Source: Rhodamnia argentea (Eukaryota > Streptophyta > Magnoliopsida > Myrtales > Myrtaceae). Taken from it: 64,000 nucleotides of DNA. The stretch is from assembly GCF_020921035.1 (NCBI RefSeq), contig NC_063151.1, positions 35,222,934-35,286,933 of the forward strand, written 5' to 3'. Below are positions 1 to 10,905 of the stretch, one piece after another. The notes under the pieces are model-generated. The model was not told the DNA's origin and did no database searches. It saw only the letters and a list, made by a program, of their open reading frames with translations. Both the position numbers and the translations under genes were made by a program. Each line of letters opens with the position of its first letter. Position 1 is the stretch's first letter.

Positions 1-1483
1 ACATAAAAATCGACAACATTTGTGCTCTTTGAGACCAAGTAAGACGCTAGTGAACGAAAGATCCTTAAAGTTTGGTATTGGTTAGAAGAAAGGGTCCCAA
101 ATCAATCGATAAAGAATGAGCTAATAACGGATTTAAACTGAAGACGAAGATGAGATAATTTATCTTTACATATATTAAAGAAGGAATGGAAATTCCCCAT
201 GGATTAGGAATGAAGTGTGGAATTTGACGAACGGGGTTAGTGCTGACTCGAAATCAATAGGAGCCGAATTTGCCCCCGGTACCACCGCGAAAATTCGCGG
301 GACCATTCTCAATTGTCCTAGAAGCTTAGGCCGTTCCACAAAATCGTACCTTTGATACTTAGATATTCTAACTAATGTCAAGCGCGACACGGAATTGTAG
401 CATTAACATATGTCCACGTGATTTAGTGGGATGTAAAAAGCTTCCAAGACGACGGTAAGATTATCTACTAATTAATCAGTGGGCATTGAGGTCAGTTCTC
501 ATAGGCCCTATATGCAGCCCACTTGGAGTTTCTTTTTTCTTTTTTGGTAATGGCACTGGCGACCTTAATTAACTTCGCAAATTGGTGAATCAAGAGCTAT
601 GAACCGAACTAAACATCGACCAATAAATTAGAGCACCAAGTAATTTATTAAGCGGGACGCACCGTTTCAGGAGTGGGGAATAATTGAGAAGTGGAAAAAA
701 GAGAGAGAGAGAGAGCCCCACAAGTCAAGATAAAGATGGGCATTGGATTGGGTGGTGGGGGCGTGCCATGCTTTTCCAAAACAATGGGTGCATGCGGGTC
801 AACCTCGCCATCAACTTTGCAAAAACACGGTGCGTATGAAATGTCGCGTGATCCATGCGGCCAAACCTTTCGATTGCGTCGTGGGGATACTGCATCTTCC
901 CAAGATTTTTGGCATTCTTCCCCAATTATAATGATGTATTTCTAGTTGTGGAGAATTTTGGTCCTTTAGCCTAAGCAAGGGGACCATTGGCATTTTGAGA
1001 CATTGAGAATTTGGGGGAACGCAAGCGAATTGCCATTGACGGGTCTTGCAAGTGGCGTATTCTAAAATGTGGATGGCGGAACCTCATTCTCATTGCATTA
1101 TCATTTGGGAAGATTTTAAATAAGGGTATTAAATGAACCTTATTTCGAATAAAGGCCTAAAGTGATCATGAGTCTCAAAAAAGGGATTTGGCCTCATAGG
1201 CATTTTCGTCAATTTTATTTTTGTTTTTTCCTTTTCTATTTTTCAGTTTATGTTAAATTAAAAAAAAATAAAAGTTTAAAAAAATACGGGCCAAAGGGCC
1301 TCCAGCGTGTTGGCCGTGATGGCCGGCGGGGATTGCCGGCGACGTCGCCGACTAGAGGTGAGGGTAGGGCCCTTCGCTAGAACAAGGAGAGGGCCGCAAC
1401 ACTCTCCGAGATCTGGGTGAGGGTCGCCAACCCCCTCTTCTCTCCATATATCTAGAGCTTCATTTCTTGTCCACGGGTCTCGT
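1..1483. other. Intergenic, no gene recognised
   Basis: I see no gene here. Short open frames exist, but none resembles a known family. There is a GA run near 700-714 and a GC-rich stretch at about 1285-1380 rich in GCCGGC-type words. That stretch resembles the GC-rich cores of the inverted-repeat elements elsewhere in the window, so it may be a transposon relic. Confidence 0.5.
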
Positions 1484-2010
1484 TTGATGGTGATGGATTA
1501 TGTGAAGGTGGTGGACAACGAGAGGGCCATCCAAGAAGCGGCTGCGGTTGGGCTGAAAGCATGCAATATATCATCTCCTTCTTCTCTTCTCCCCTTAATT
1601 CCATGTCCAACCGTGATCCCCACCACCTCCAGTCCTCCGAATCCGCCACTCACCTCGCCCACTTCACCGTCTCCAAGTTCAAGCAGGTCATCTCTCTCTT
1701 GAATTGCACCGGCCATACAAGCTTCCTCCATGCCCCACAGAAGCCGCTTCCTCTCTCGATCTCGTACCGGAATCCAAACTCGACCCAAAGCCAACGACCA
1801 AGCCTCTGAAGCAGAGCCACTAGTGGCAGTCGCAAGACTTCTCCAGCAAGTCTCAGCCCACGTTGTCCGCCAACTCATTCGTCCTCTCGACCATCACCGG
1901 CAACGACACCTCCAAAGGCAAGCAAGGGCTGTCACCCCCGACGATGTTCGTTGGAAAGTTTCCTTTGGCATCGTCTCACATGACAAAGTGCATGGAGGAG
2001 ACCCTCTCCA
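1484..2010 (+). pseudogene. WRKY group IId transcription factor, 5' fragment (broken)
   Basis: This is a relic of the N-terminal half of a group IId WRKY protein (WRKY7/11/15/17 class). Three blocks lie in the family order but in three different frames, so there are at least two frameshifts. From 1484 comes the start block with AIQEAAAVGLK. From about 1561 comes the calmodulin-binding C-motif, readable as TVSKFKQVISLLN followed by TGH. From about 1863 comes a block with STITGN, GKQG and KFPLASSH, which in this family lies before the zinc cluster and WRKY domain. The WRKYGQK heptad and its zinc finger are absent, because at about 2000 the sequence passes into a tandem repeat. The blocks are seen in the sequence; the family assignment is from known motif order. 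It cannot make a DNA-binding WRKY protein. Confidence 0.75.
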
Positions 2011-3380
2011 TCGGGAGGGTCGGCAACCCTCATCTAGATCCAATTCCCTCGCCTCTGGTTGGCGGCCACAAGTGAGCAGGGCCCCACCACTGGTATATTT
2101 TCTGACTTTTAACTTTTTTTAATTTAATAAAATAGAAAAGAAAAAGGCAAAAAAGAAGAAGAAAAATTAAATGACGAAAACGTCCTTGAAGCTAGGCTCT
2201 TTTTGAGACTAAATGTCCACTTCATGCTCTTATTTGAAGCTGTTATCTCACTTTAAGCCCTTATTTGAAACGATATTCATTTTAGATCTTTATTTGAATA
2301 AATGAAGGCATTTCGAGCTATTATTTGAAATTTTTCCTTACCATTTTGTGGGGAGGTGGAAGAGATATTCTCAACACTTGTTCTAGTTGCTAGGGGTGTG
2401 CAATGGTCTCGGTCCAACTTGAGAACTAGATAGGATCAAATTTGGTTAGCCGCCCCGAGTGGTTCTCGCGGGAATGGGTCTAGTTCCCGACTCCTTGGAA
2501 TGAACCATATTGATTGGACAAGGCCGGACCGAACCGGCGTAACCGATCCGGAGAATATATTTTTCTATTTTTTTGTAGCATAAACCATAAAAAAAAAATT
2601 TACGACAAAGATTGATCGGGCAGTATCTTCCGAGTTCCTTGTGAGTCTATTTCAGTTTTTTTTCATAGCAGAAACCGCCCCAATGGAGAAGGCCCTCTCC
2701 ATCGGGAGGGTCGGCGATCCTCACCTAGATCCAAGTCCCTCGCCTCCGGTCGGTGGCCACGGGTGGGTGGGGCCCACCACTCGTATATTTTTTGACTTTT
2801 AACTTTTTTTAATTTAAAAAAATAGAAAAGAAAAAGGCAAAAAAAGAAGAAGAAAAATTAAATGACAAAAATGCCCTTGAGGGTGGGCCCTTTTTGAGAC
2901 TAAATGACCACTTCATGCTCTTATTTGAAGTCGTTATCTCACTTTAGGCCCTTATTTGAAACAATATTCACTTTAGACCATTATTTGAGTAAATGAAGGC
3001 ATTTCAAGTTATTATTTGAAATTTTTCCTTACCATTTTGTGGGAAGGTGGAAGAGATATTCTCAACATCTGTTTTAGTTGCTAGGCGTGTGCAATGGTCT
3101 CGGTCCAACTTGAGAACCAGATAGGATCAAATTTGGTTAGCTATCCCGAGTGGTTCTCGCGGGAATGGGTCTAGTTCCCGACTCCTTGGAATGAACCATA
3201 CCAATCGGACAGGACTAGACCAAACTAGTGGAACCGATCTAGAGCATGTATTTTTCTATTTTTTTATAGCGTAAACCATAAAAGAAAAATTAAAGACAAA
3301 GATTGATCGGGTAGTATCTTCCGAGTTGCTTATGAGTCTATTTCAGTTTTTTTTTCATAGTAGAAACCACAACAAAAGAT
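2002..3380. repeat. Tandem pair of ~691-bp units
   Basis: Two diverged copies of a non-coding unit lie head to tail, about 2002-2692 and 2693-3380. Each begins with a CCCTCTCCATCGGGAGGGTCGG word, passes through a T-rich and AAAAAGGCAAAA purine-rich stretch, then a block readable as GGTTCTCGCGGGAATGGG and CCCGACTCCTTGGAATGAA. Start-to-start offset is 691 bases. The left unit overlaps the end of the WRKY fragment, so it may have carried part of that gene with it. No protein is encoded. Confidence 0.8.
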
Positions 3381-4660
3381 AATAGCACCATCGATTCCCA
3401 AGACAACCCATGAATCGAACAACGACCATCGTCGGTTTCATTTCAAGGCGGACGTGATTGATTTTTTCGTCCCTTAGACCGGCAACTTGCCATATCCGGT
3501 CGGGTTCTCGGTTTCAAGTTGAAAATGGATCCTCTTTGGAACCAATCACCTCTATTAGTTACCCTCTCGAGGAGACTCATTGTAAGATAAAACCTTATCG
3601 AGGGAAAAATAATAAAAAAGCAACGAGGAATTTCAACAAACGTACCCTAACAATAGATCGAACCATAAAAACAGGCCATAGCTAAAGAATGACCGGAGAC
3701 GTGTAGGTTACAATTTCCTTTTCAAACGGGTTCATAACAAGTGGTCTCGAGTAACATTCGTTTAACAAAATCCGTACGAATAATTCCCAATCCAATCATC
3801 TCAAAATCCTAGGGCGGGATCCAACCAATTAAGGCTTCGAATTAATCTACAAATCCCACAGATTTCATGAGTAATCTCACTTAGAGATCAAATTTGGTTA
3901 GCCGGTCTTGAGTGGTTCTTGCGGGAATGGGTCCGGTTCCCGACTCCTTGGAATGAATCATATCGATCGGATAGGACCGGATCGAACCGACGTAACCGAT
4001 CCGGAGTATATATTTTTCTATTTGTTTGTAGCGTAAACCATAAAAAAAATTAAAGACAAAGATTGATCGAGCAGTACCTCCCGAGTTGCTTGTGAATCTA
4101 TTTCAGCTTTTTTTTTTTCATAGCGAAACCACAACAAAAAATAATAGCACCATTGATTCCCAAGACAACCCATGAATCGAACAAGGACCATCGTTGGTTT
4201 GGTTCCGGGGCGGACGGGATTGATTTTTCCGTTCCATAGACCGGGAACCTACCATATCCGGTCGAGTTCTCGGTTTCAAGTTGAAAACGGATCCTCTTTG
4301 GAACCGATCACCTCTATTAGTTACCCTCTTGAGGAGACTCATCATAAGATAAAACCTTATCGAGGGAAAAACAGTAAAAAAGCAACGAGGAATTTCAACA
4401 AATGTACCCTAACAATAGATTGAACCATAAGAACAGGCCGTAGCTAAAGAATGTTCGAAGACGTGTAAGTTACAATTTCCTTCTCAAATAGGTTCATAAC
4501 AAGTGGTCTCGAGTAACATTCGATTAACAAAATTCGCACGAATAATTCCCAATCCGATCATCTCAAAATCCTAGGGATGGATCCAACCAATCAAGGCTCC
4601 GAATTAATCTACAAATCCCACAGATTTCACGAGTAATCTCACTTAGAGATTGAGGTTTCG
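3381..4660. repeat. Second tandem pair, ~762-bp offset
   Basis: A second pair of related non-coding copies follows. Shared words start at about 3383 and again at about 4146 (AGCACCAT, GATTCCCAAGACAACCCATG). A GGAATGGGTC and CCCGACTCCTTGGAATGAA block like that of the upstream pair recurs at about 3925, so the two arrays are nested rather than independent. Short open frames in equivalent places in both copies show no recognisable domain. I take this to be an old, locally amplified repeat, possibly derived from an LTR element. Confidence 0.7.
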
Positions 4661-5340
4661 CACACGGAATGTGGTTTTTTTTTAAAGTCAATTGATTATG
4701 GGGATAAGCATGAAGCCCCGAGCCCGAATCCAAGTCAAATAAAAACGAAGGAAGGACACCAAAACTGCTGGCGACTCCCACTGCGCCCACAGCCCCAACT
4801 CAAAACCGGAAACCGGTTTTCCCTCTAAAGCTGCATTTTTTCTTTTTTAAATTTCCATTTTTCTTTTTCAGATGCGAAGACTTCCCGAAAACCGGGAGCT
4901 CTCGAATTCCTTTTTTTTAATATTTGGAATATAATGGCGAAACTGACAGCTGGAGGTGAGGCCCACATGGGAGGGAGGAGGAGGGATGACGTCGTCTTTT
5001 TCTTGTTTCTATGTATGTGGCGATTCGACCGCAGTCTGACACCTGAACGTGCCTGCCACGCGCTCTCCGCTTCAGGGCTCTTGATTTCTGGGCCCACTTT
5101 TGCATGGCGACCTCGTCTCCCCTCCCTTTCTCCCACACGCTCGGTCACCTGTCGTGCTGTGTTGTAAATTACGTTTCTGACCTCGTATCACCACTTTTAC
5201 TGCGCGTTTGGCCTTATTGATAGACGGAGATTCTTCTTTGCAAAGTACATTTCATTCGTCGTTAAACTTTTGATGTGTTTAATATTATTCACAACTTTTT
5301 TAAATATTTTCGTATAATTTAGAAACTATATTGAACATAT
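4661..5340. other. Intergenic, no gene recognised
   Basis: The interval is less AT-rich from about 4920 to 5165, with overlapping open frames on both strands, but none looks like a known protein. It could be the relic of a gene promoter or first exon. Nothing here supports a gene. Confidence 0.5.
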
Positions 5341-6371
5341 TGACCTAATACCCAAAAAAACTCCAACTTTAACATTTGTGACAATTATATTAAAAAAAAT
5401 TTTGTCTCATAAAAAACCTCAAACTTTTACTTTTGCTCCAATTCCACCTGTCTAATACCCAAAAAAATCCTCAACTTTAGCATCTATCCCAATTATATTT
5501 AATTTTTTTTATGACCGAGGTGTCCGGACCAGGTTGCGTGCACTTCGACTATTCCTCGTGGGAAACTAGCGTAATAACTTGCCGCCATGGCCCCCCACTT
5601 AAATCACAAGTACTCAGGTGGGGAATCGAACCCGGGACCGGTGCGCCTAATCACACAATCCCAAGTGCGTCCTAACCAATTGAGCCACCCATGGGTGGGT
5701 TATATTTAATTTTTTTTATCTCATAAAAAATAAAAAACTTTTACTTTTATCTCAATTCTATCACCTCAACCTTTCGTTCATAATCATCGTTAGTTAATCC
5801 TACGTTGTTCGAATTTTCTCGTCAAACTTACCAATGAATTTTCGAAATTTAGAAATAGTAAGTTTTAGGGATGACGAGATTTTAGATAGTTCGTCCGAAT
5901 ATCTCTATGTTTAGCCGTTCTTTTGGTCGTTCAGTATAGAAAAGAATACGAAACACGCCGGTTTGAGTAACTATATATCTCCCGGCAATATGTAGAGGAA
6001 GCAAACAACTGAAAAGAAGTTCGAGGTTTTTTCATGTCGGTTTCTTTGAGGTGTAATTTATTAATGACATGAAAATGCCATGTAAGATTAACTAATAGTG
6101 ATTATTGAAGGAAGGCTAACGGTGGCAGAATTGAGACAAAAGTAACAATTGAAGTTTTTTATGAGACAAAAAATATTTTGTATATAATATGAGACATATG
6201 CTAAATTTGAGGGTTTTTTTGGTAGTAGGTTGGCGGAATTGGGCAAAAGTAAATGTTTGGAGTAAAATTTGGACAAAAGTAAAAGTTGGAGGCTTTTTAT
6301 GAGACAAAAAAAAAGTTTCGGATATAATTATCACAAATGTTAAAGTTGAAGTATTTTTGGATATAGGGCCA
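5341..6371. mobile_element. Fold-back (long inverted repeat) element
   Basis: The two ends are reverse complements of each other. The left arm starts TGACCTAATACCCAAAAA and continues with CTTTAACATTTGTGA and TTTTGTCTCATAAAAA. The right arm, read on the other strand, gives GGCCCTATATCCAAAAA, then CTTTAACATTTGTGA and TTTTGTCTCATAAAAA. Each arm contains about two diverged copies of the same ~100-bp module, so the element can fold along most of its length. It has no coding capacity. A SINE interrupts the left arm; without it the element is about 820 bp. The flanks are only loosely similar, so I do not claim a target-site duplication. Confidence 0.7.
5513..5699 (-). mobile_element. tRNA-derived SINE with 20-bp target-site duplication
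   Basis: Read on the minus strand this has a perfect RNA polymerase III box A (TGGCTCAATTGG fits TRGCNNARYNGG) near 5684-5673. It also has a perfect box B (GGTTCGATTCC) near 5632-5622, followed by a tRNA-unrelated body. An identical 20-base AT-rich sequence lies immediately on both sides, at 5493-5512 and 5700-5719. That is the expected signature of target-primed insertion. The head is tRNA-like but the whole does not fold as a complete tRNA gene, so I call it a SINE and not a tRNA. It sits inside the left arm of the fold-back element and is therefore younger than that element. Confidence 0.85.
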
Positions 6372-7334
6372 ACATTTATAAATAATTAATGGATTGCATT
6401 AAACAATTAAAAGACCAAGGACGATATTGAAAATTAGGCCAAAGGTTAGAAATAACATTGCACATTGGATTAAAGTTCATAAATTATTTGTACTATTATC
6501 CTCATTGGTAATTAAAGGAAAGTTCAGAGAACGACGAATTTACAATGTCTACTACCCAGAGGCGATAAAGACATGGAACCCTAAGTTAACATGTATTAGA
6601 CAAAAAAGGTCAGATCCTCTATTTGGGGGGCCGAAAATATCACCAAATCCACTTCATGTAGGAAGAGTTCAGAATGTATGTCATCGACAAGTTGAAGAAA
6701 CGTGTAGGGCAAAAGAAGGATTTCTAATTAGGAGATTAATATCGAGTTTCTCGGAGCGGGTTGGTTTTGGGATCCCATCCGAATGCCTCATAGCCTCGGA
6801 GAGCCACTTTCTTATTCTTGCTAGGTTCGAGACTCTCAGGACCTATTTGGTAACACTCCAAATTTTCTGATTCAATGTTCTTTTGTTCCCAAAACAGAAA
6901 AAAAAAATATTTATTAGATAACGTCAGTTAATTTTTTTGCTTTCTCGAATTGATGAGTGGCCGGAAAATAGATTTGGAACAAAATAAGATATAAAAAAAA
7001 GTAGTTCTTTTTTCCCAAGAATAAAAAAAGAAGCAATGTCAGTTTAGAAAAATAAGCTTAATGTAATTTAATGATCGTCTTTACAATTATGAGTCCGCCG
7101 CCGCTGGCCGCCGATTGCTGGTCCCCAATCGTCGCCATCGCCAACATTTTCATAATTAAATTAAAAAAAAATAGAAATAGATACAAAACTCATTGATGTT
7201 CTTTTTCTATTTCGGAAATAGAATTTTTGTGTAATTATCAAACTCGTTCTTTTAATTAGAAACTGTTCTCGAGAACAGAATTAAAAAAAAAATCTCTATT
7301 TAGAAATTATGTTTGAAAACATAATTGTTACTAA
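6372..7334. other. Intergenic, no gene recognised
   Basis: There is a 147-codon open frame at 6427-6870 (+), but it has no recognisable domain and its composition is like the surrounding AT-rich DNA. The rest is A/T-rich with poly-A tracts. I do not support a gene here. Confidence 0.5.
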
Positions 7335-7944
7335 GGGTGCGCATGAAAACACTTCAAAAATTGCATTTCTCCGTCAGAAACCCATCCGGCGGAGAAATGT
7401 ATTTGATAAAAACCCGATTGAAGTAGAAATCCGTTTGGTAAAAAAATTAACTTATGGTAGGATTTTTCACTTATGGTAAGATTTTTCACTTCTAATAGGA
7501 TTTTTGGCCAATTTTGAGAAGTAAAAATTTGACTTCTTGACTCTAGAATCACTTGTTGGACCACACCCGCTTCCGCCGACCACCGTTACTATGACTGCCG
7601 GCCGCCGACCACCGCCCGCCACCACCGCCGATCGCGATCGCCGCCACGGCCTCTGCCGACCATCGTTACTGTGACTGTTGGCCGCCGACCACAGCAGCTG
7701 CCGCCACCGCCGACCGCCGCAGACCAACGCCGACCATCGCCATCGTCGACTATCACCGCCGAAGATTTTGTTAATAATGCTTCAAAATGAGAAATATTCA
7801 ACCGTCATCAAACGAATTTTTTCGATCAGAAGTCAATCTGGAGCAGAAGTAGAAAAATCAACTTCTACTTTTGAGAAAAAGTAGAGAAATCAATTTTTGA
7901 TTAGAAGTTGATTTCTTGTGGAGAAGTGTTTTCATGCGCAACCC
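7335..7944. mobile_element. hAT-like MITE with GC-rich centre
   Basis: Terminal inverted repeats are clear: GGGTGCGCATGAAAACACTTC at the left end, and its reverse complement with one extra base (GAAGTGTTTTCATGCGCAACCC) at the right end (7923-7944). Just inside both ends lie AAATC and AGAAGT-rich subterminal repeats. The centre (about 7562-7760) is a GCC/GAC-rich low-complexity block, unlike the AT-rich arms. There is no transposase frame. I could not find a convincing 8-bp target duplication, so the hAT assignment rests on the look of the ends only. Confidence 0.65.
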
Positions 7945-8262
7945 AAATAAGCCATTGATTGCGGATCCGATTCATGCACGGGTCCCAACAGCGTTAGTCG
8001 CACGCGCCTGAGTCGTCGAGTGGTATTGGGTCAATAATTGGATGACGTCCCCTTCCCCAAGTTTCCTTGAACGGGCAAAAAAACCAGAATCCACATAGCA
8101 CCACAAAGAAAACCACAACACTAGGACTTCCCCCGTGCTCATCCCCTCCTTCTCACGCCTTAGTCCTAATCCGAAAACATAGTAGGAGGAAAAAAAAAAA
8201 AACAACGGCCGTGTTTTTTTGTTTTTTTATTATTCTTTTTTTTTTGGTCGAATTATTATTTG

Positions 8263-8286
8263 ATATATATATATATATATATATAT
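8263..8286. repeat. (AT)n microsatellite in LBD promoter
   Basis: A run of about 12 AT dinucleotides lies roughly 180 bases upstream of the LBD start codon. Any TATA signal of that gene would overlap or lie beside this run. Confidence 0.9.
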
Positions 8287-8461
8287 TAATTTATACTTTC
8301 TCTTCCCAGTTAAATACCCTCATGCCTCCCATACCTTGGCAGAAACTCTGAGACTCCCACTTGGCCTCTCCTTCTCCTGCTTCCTTGAGGCTAACCGTGT
8401 TTGTACTCTGTCTGACAAAGAAAGTGGAGGACGAAGAAGAAGAAGAAGAAGAAGAAGGACG

Positions 8462-9503
8462 ATGAGGATGAGTTGCAACGGATGCAGAGTGCTGCGCAAG
8501 GGCTGCGGCGACAACTGCAGCATCAGGCCTTGCCTGCAGTGGATCAAGTCCCCCGCCTCCCAAGCCCACGCCACCGTCTTCCTTGCCAAGTTCTACGGCC
8601 GCGCCGGCCTCATGAACCTCATCAACGCCGGCCCCGAACCCCTCCGCCCAGGTACCGTCCCTCTTTCTTGTTCTTGTTCTTTTTCCTTTCTTTTTTTGTT
8701 AGTTTCGAACTGAAAACCTAATCTCTTTTGAAGCTGAAAGGATAGATTTTTTTCCTTTTTTTGGCTTTCGAAGCATGGGAAAAGCTGAAAAATCTCGACT
8801 TTGACTCGCGTTGGTTTTGGGTTTTTCAGCGATTTTCCGATCCTTGCTATACGAGGCCTGCGGCCGGATCCTGAACCCAATTTACGGGTCGGTCGGGCTG
8901 CTCTGGGACGGAAGCTGGCAGCTCTGCCATGCCGCCACGGAAGCCGTCCTCAGCGGCATGCCGATCACGCCGATCGCCTCAGCCTCCGAGGCCGTCGCAC
9001 CGCCCCTCAAGGCCTACGACATCCGGCATGTCCCGAGGGAGGAGAACCCCGCCGCCGCGGCGATGATGGCAACTGCTGCAGGTGAGGTCAACGGGGCCAG
9101 GCCGAACCGGTCTGGTCGATTCAAGCGACCTGGAGCCAGGACGAAGGCTCACCAGCACCCGCCGCCGACGGCGACGGTCGAGTGCTGCAACGTAGAGTCG
9201 AACAAGTCGCTGAGCCACGAGTCGTCGCTGAGCCACCAGTCGGAGCTGGGGACCGAGAATGCAGAGGGCGGCGGCGACGACAGCAAGGAGACGGAGAGCA
9301 ACAGCATGGTGTCGGCGGAGACCACGACGACAGTGGCCAAGCCCTCTCAGCCGGTCAAAGCAGAGCCGGTGCCGGAGAGCGAAGTGGGGCTCGAGCTGAC
9401 GCTAGGGGCGAAGCCAGTCTCACGTGAGAGCCGCGTGATCCCGGTGAAGAAGAGAAGGTTCGAGCAGAGAGACGGAGCGTGCAGGATGGAGTTGGGGCTT
9501 TGA
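8462..9503 (+). CDS. LBD41: LOB domain-containing protein, class II (LBD40/41-like)
   Basis: This is a nuclear plant-specific transcription factor of the LATERAL ORGAN BOUNDARIES family. There are two exons, 8462-8651 and 8830-9503, with the GT-AG intron splitting an Ala codon; the protein is 287 aa. The LOB domain starts at once with the zinc-binding C-block C5-x2-C8-x6-C15-x3-C19, then a GAS block ([15 protein letters not shown]), and after the intron [18 protein letters not shown] and a divergent C-terminal helix. [15 protein letters not shown] and the lack of a class I leucine zipper mark class II. The C-terminal half is Ser/Thr-rich and ends with an EAR-type repression motif LELTL (251-255) and a basic KKRR patch (270-273). 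Family knowledge says class II members are repressors in nitrogen, anthocyanin or hypoxia responses; which applies here is inference. The start is the first Met of the domain; a GAA-repeat leader lies just upstream. Confidence 0.92.
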
Positions 9504-10905
9504 CTTGACTCCCAAGTTTTCCTTTCCTTGTTTTTCGCTGACGGCTCTGAGAATTCGGTAGAAGAGTTTTATATAGATTTCTTCTTCAATAAGCTTTTGG
9601 GTTTGGGTTCGGTACAAAAGTTATGGAACCAATTTTTTCTTCTTTCTTTTTTCCCATTTTTGTGGGTAGTTTCAGCTTTTTTAGGAATGAATATATCATC
9701 AGGTCTTCTCTTTTACCCAGAAGTAAATATCGTGCGCAAGTGCTTCAACTGTCGTCGTTGTCGAATGGTCCTTGCACACGTCAAAGCACATTCCAAAATC
9801 ATGTGCTGTCACATGGAGGTGTGAACCTTGAAGCCGAGCCGATGGGTTCAGGATGGCCCGACCGACCTCGTGAACGTATCTGCATTGCCTTTCTAGGTTC
9901 GATGCTGTGAACCGTGTTGCCAAGCCGATGGACGTGTGCTGTGGTTCGTGCATTGTCATTGTATGCTCGTCGGCTACACATGCTCGCCGTTTCAAACCCA
10001 GTTCTCCTCAGCTCGACATTAGACTCGGATGGAGTTAAGTTAGGTGCCACTGATCATTGATGACATTAATGGGGTCGGAGAAGTCGAACTCGGGGTTAAT
10101 CAGGAAAGGAGACGGTCATAGGCAAAGAAGGCGATCAGATCAAATCCTAGGAGGAGAATGAAGCATTGTGATTCATGAACCGAGGTGGTAGGAAACATGT
10201 GACTGACCATGCCCGCGCAGGTGACGGCAGCTGAAAATGAACTGTCCTCATTACCGTCAAAAGCTGCAAACGGAAATCCCAAATCCAGTTACAAGTCAAA
10301 AGTGCTCACTCACATGGACAAGTCTGTCAAATTCTCGGATGGACTTGCGCCTGCACGTCAATTATCAGACCCGCCCTGGTGCGCTGAGCTAATCACAATC
10401 ATAGATTCCATCAATTTTAGGTGCATCTTACAAAATTTTAGCGATTTTTCCGCATGAGACCTCAATACATGTTCCGTCAAACCTTCTTTTTCTTTTACGT
10501 TAAATGGCTCCCGATATTGGTTGGCCTTGCTCTCCCTCCTGTCATTTCAGGCAAAATTAGCAGTCTCCCTCGTTCAACAGGGGAGAGGTGGTATCTATAT
10601 GCTTAACCATCTAAGTTTAGCTCACTTAAAACGTTTCCGAGACAGATGCTCTTAAAAAGAACAGGGGTCGGTGATCTCCCTCAAAGCTTAGATGTCGGTT
10701 ATCCGTAGGTAATAGGAAGAATTCGCGATGTAATCGAAGCGGAAAATCCAACATATGTACTGTGTAGGACAACGACATAAGAACAATAGACGTATGTTTC
10801 TGTTGATTTCTTCTGCATCTAGTTTTTCCTCTTTGCATCGGTATCAATCTCTAGTTTTCTGTTCTAGCTGACAAAGTTATACATATGCAACAGCGTTTAG
10901 ATCGT
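9504..10905. other. Intergenic between convergent LBD and RBOH genes
   Basis: This holds the 3' regions of two convergent genes. The open frames here show no domain. I see no RNA gene or clear repeat. Confidence 0.5.

Noticed and set aside
1162-1380. 72-codon open frame into a GC-rich block
   Set aside because: The GC-rich part is repeat-like vocabulary and no domain is visible.
4825-5167. Overlapping frames on both strands near 5 kb
   Set aside because: Higher GC makes frames longer by chance; nothing recognisable.
5513-5699. tRNA gene on the minus strand
   Set aside because: Box A and box B are present, but the sequence does not close into a full acceptor/anticodon structure and is flanked by a 20-bp target duplication, so it is a SINE.
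6427-6870. 147-codon open frame as a gene
   Set aside because: No domain, no coding-like composition, AT-rich surroundings next to a fold-back element.
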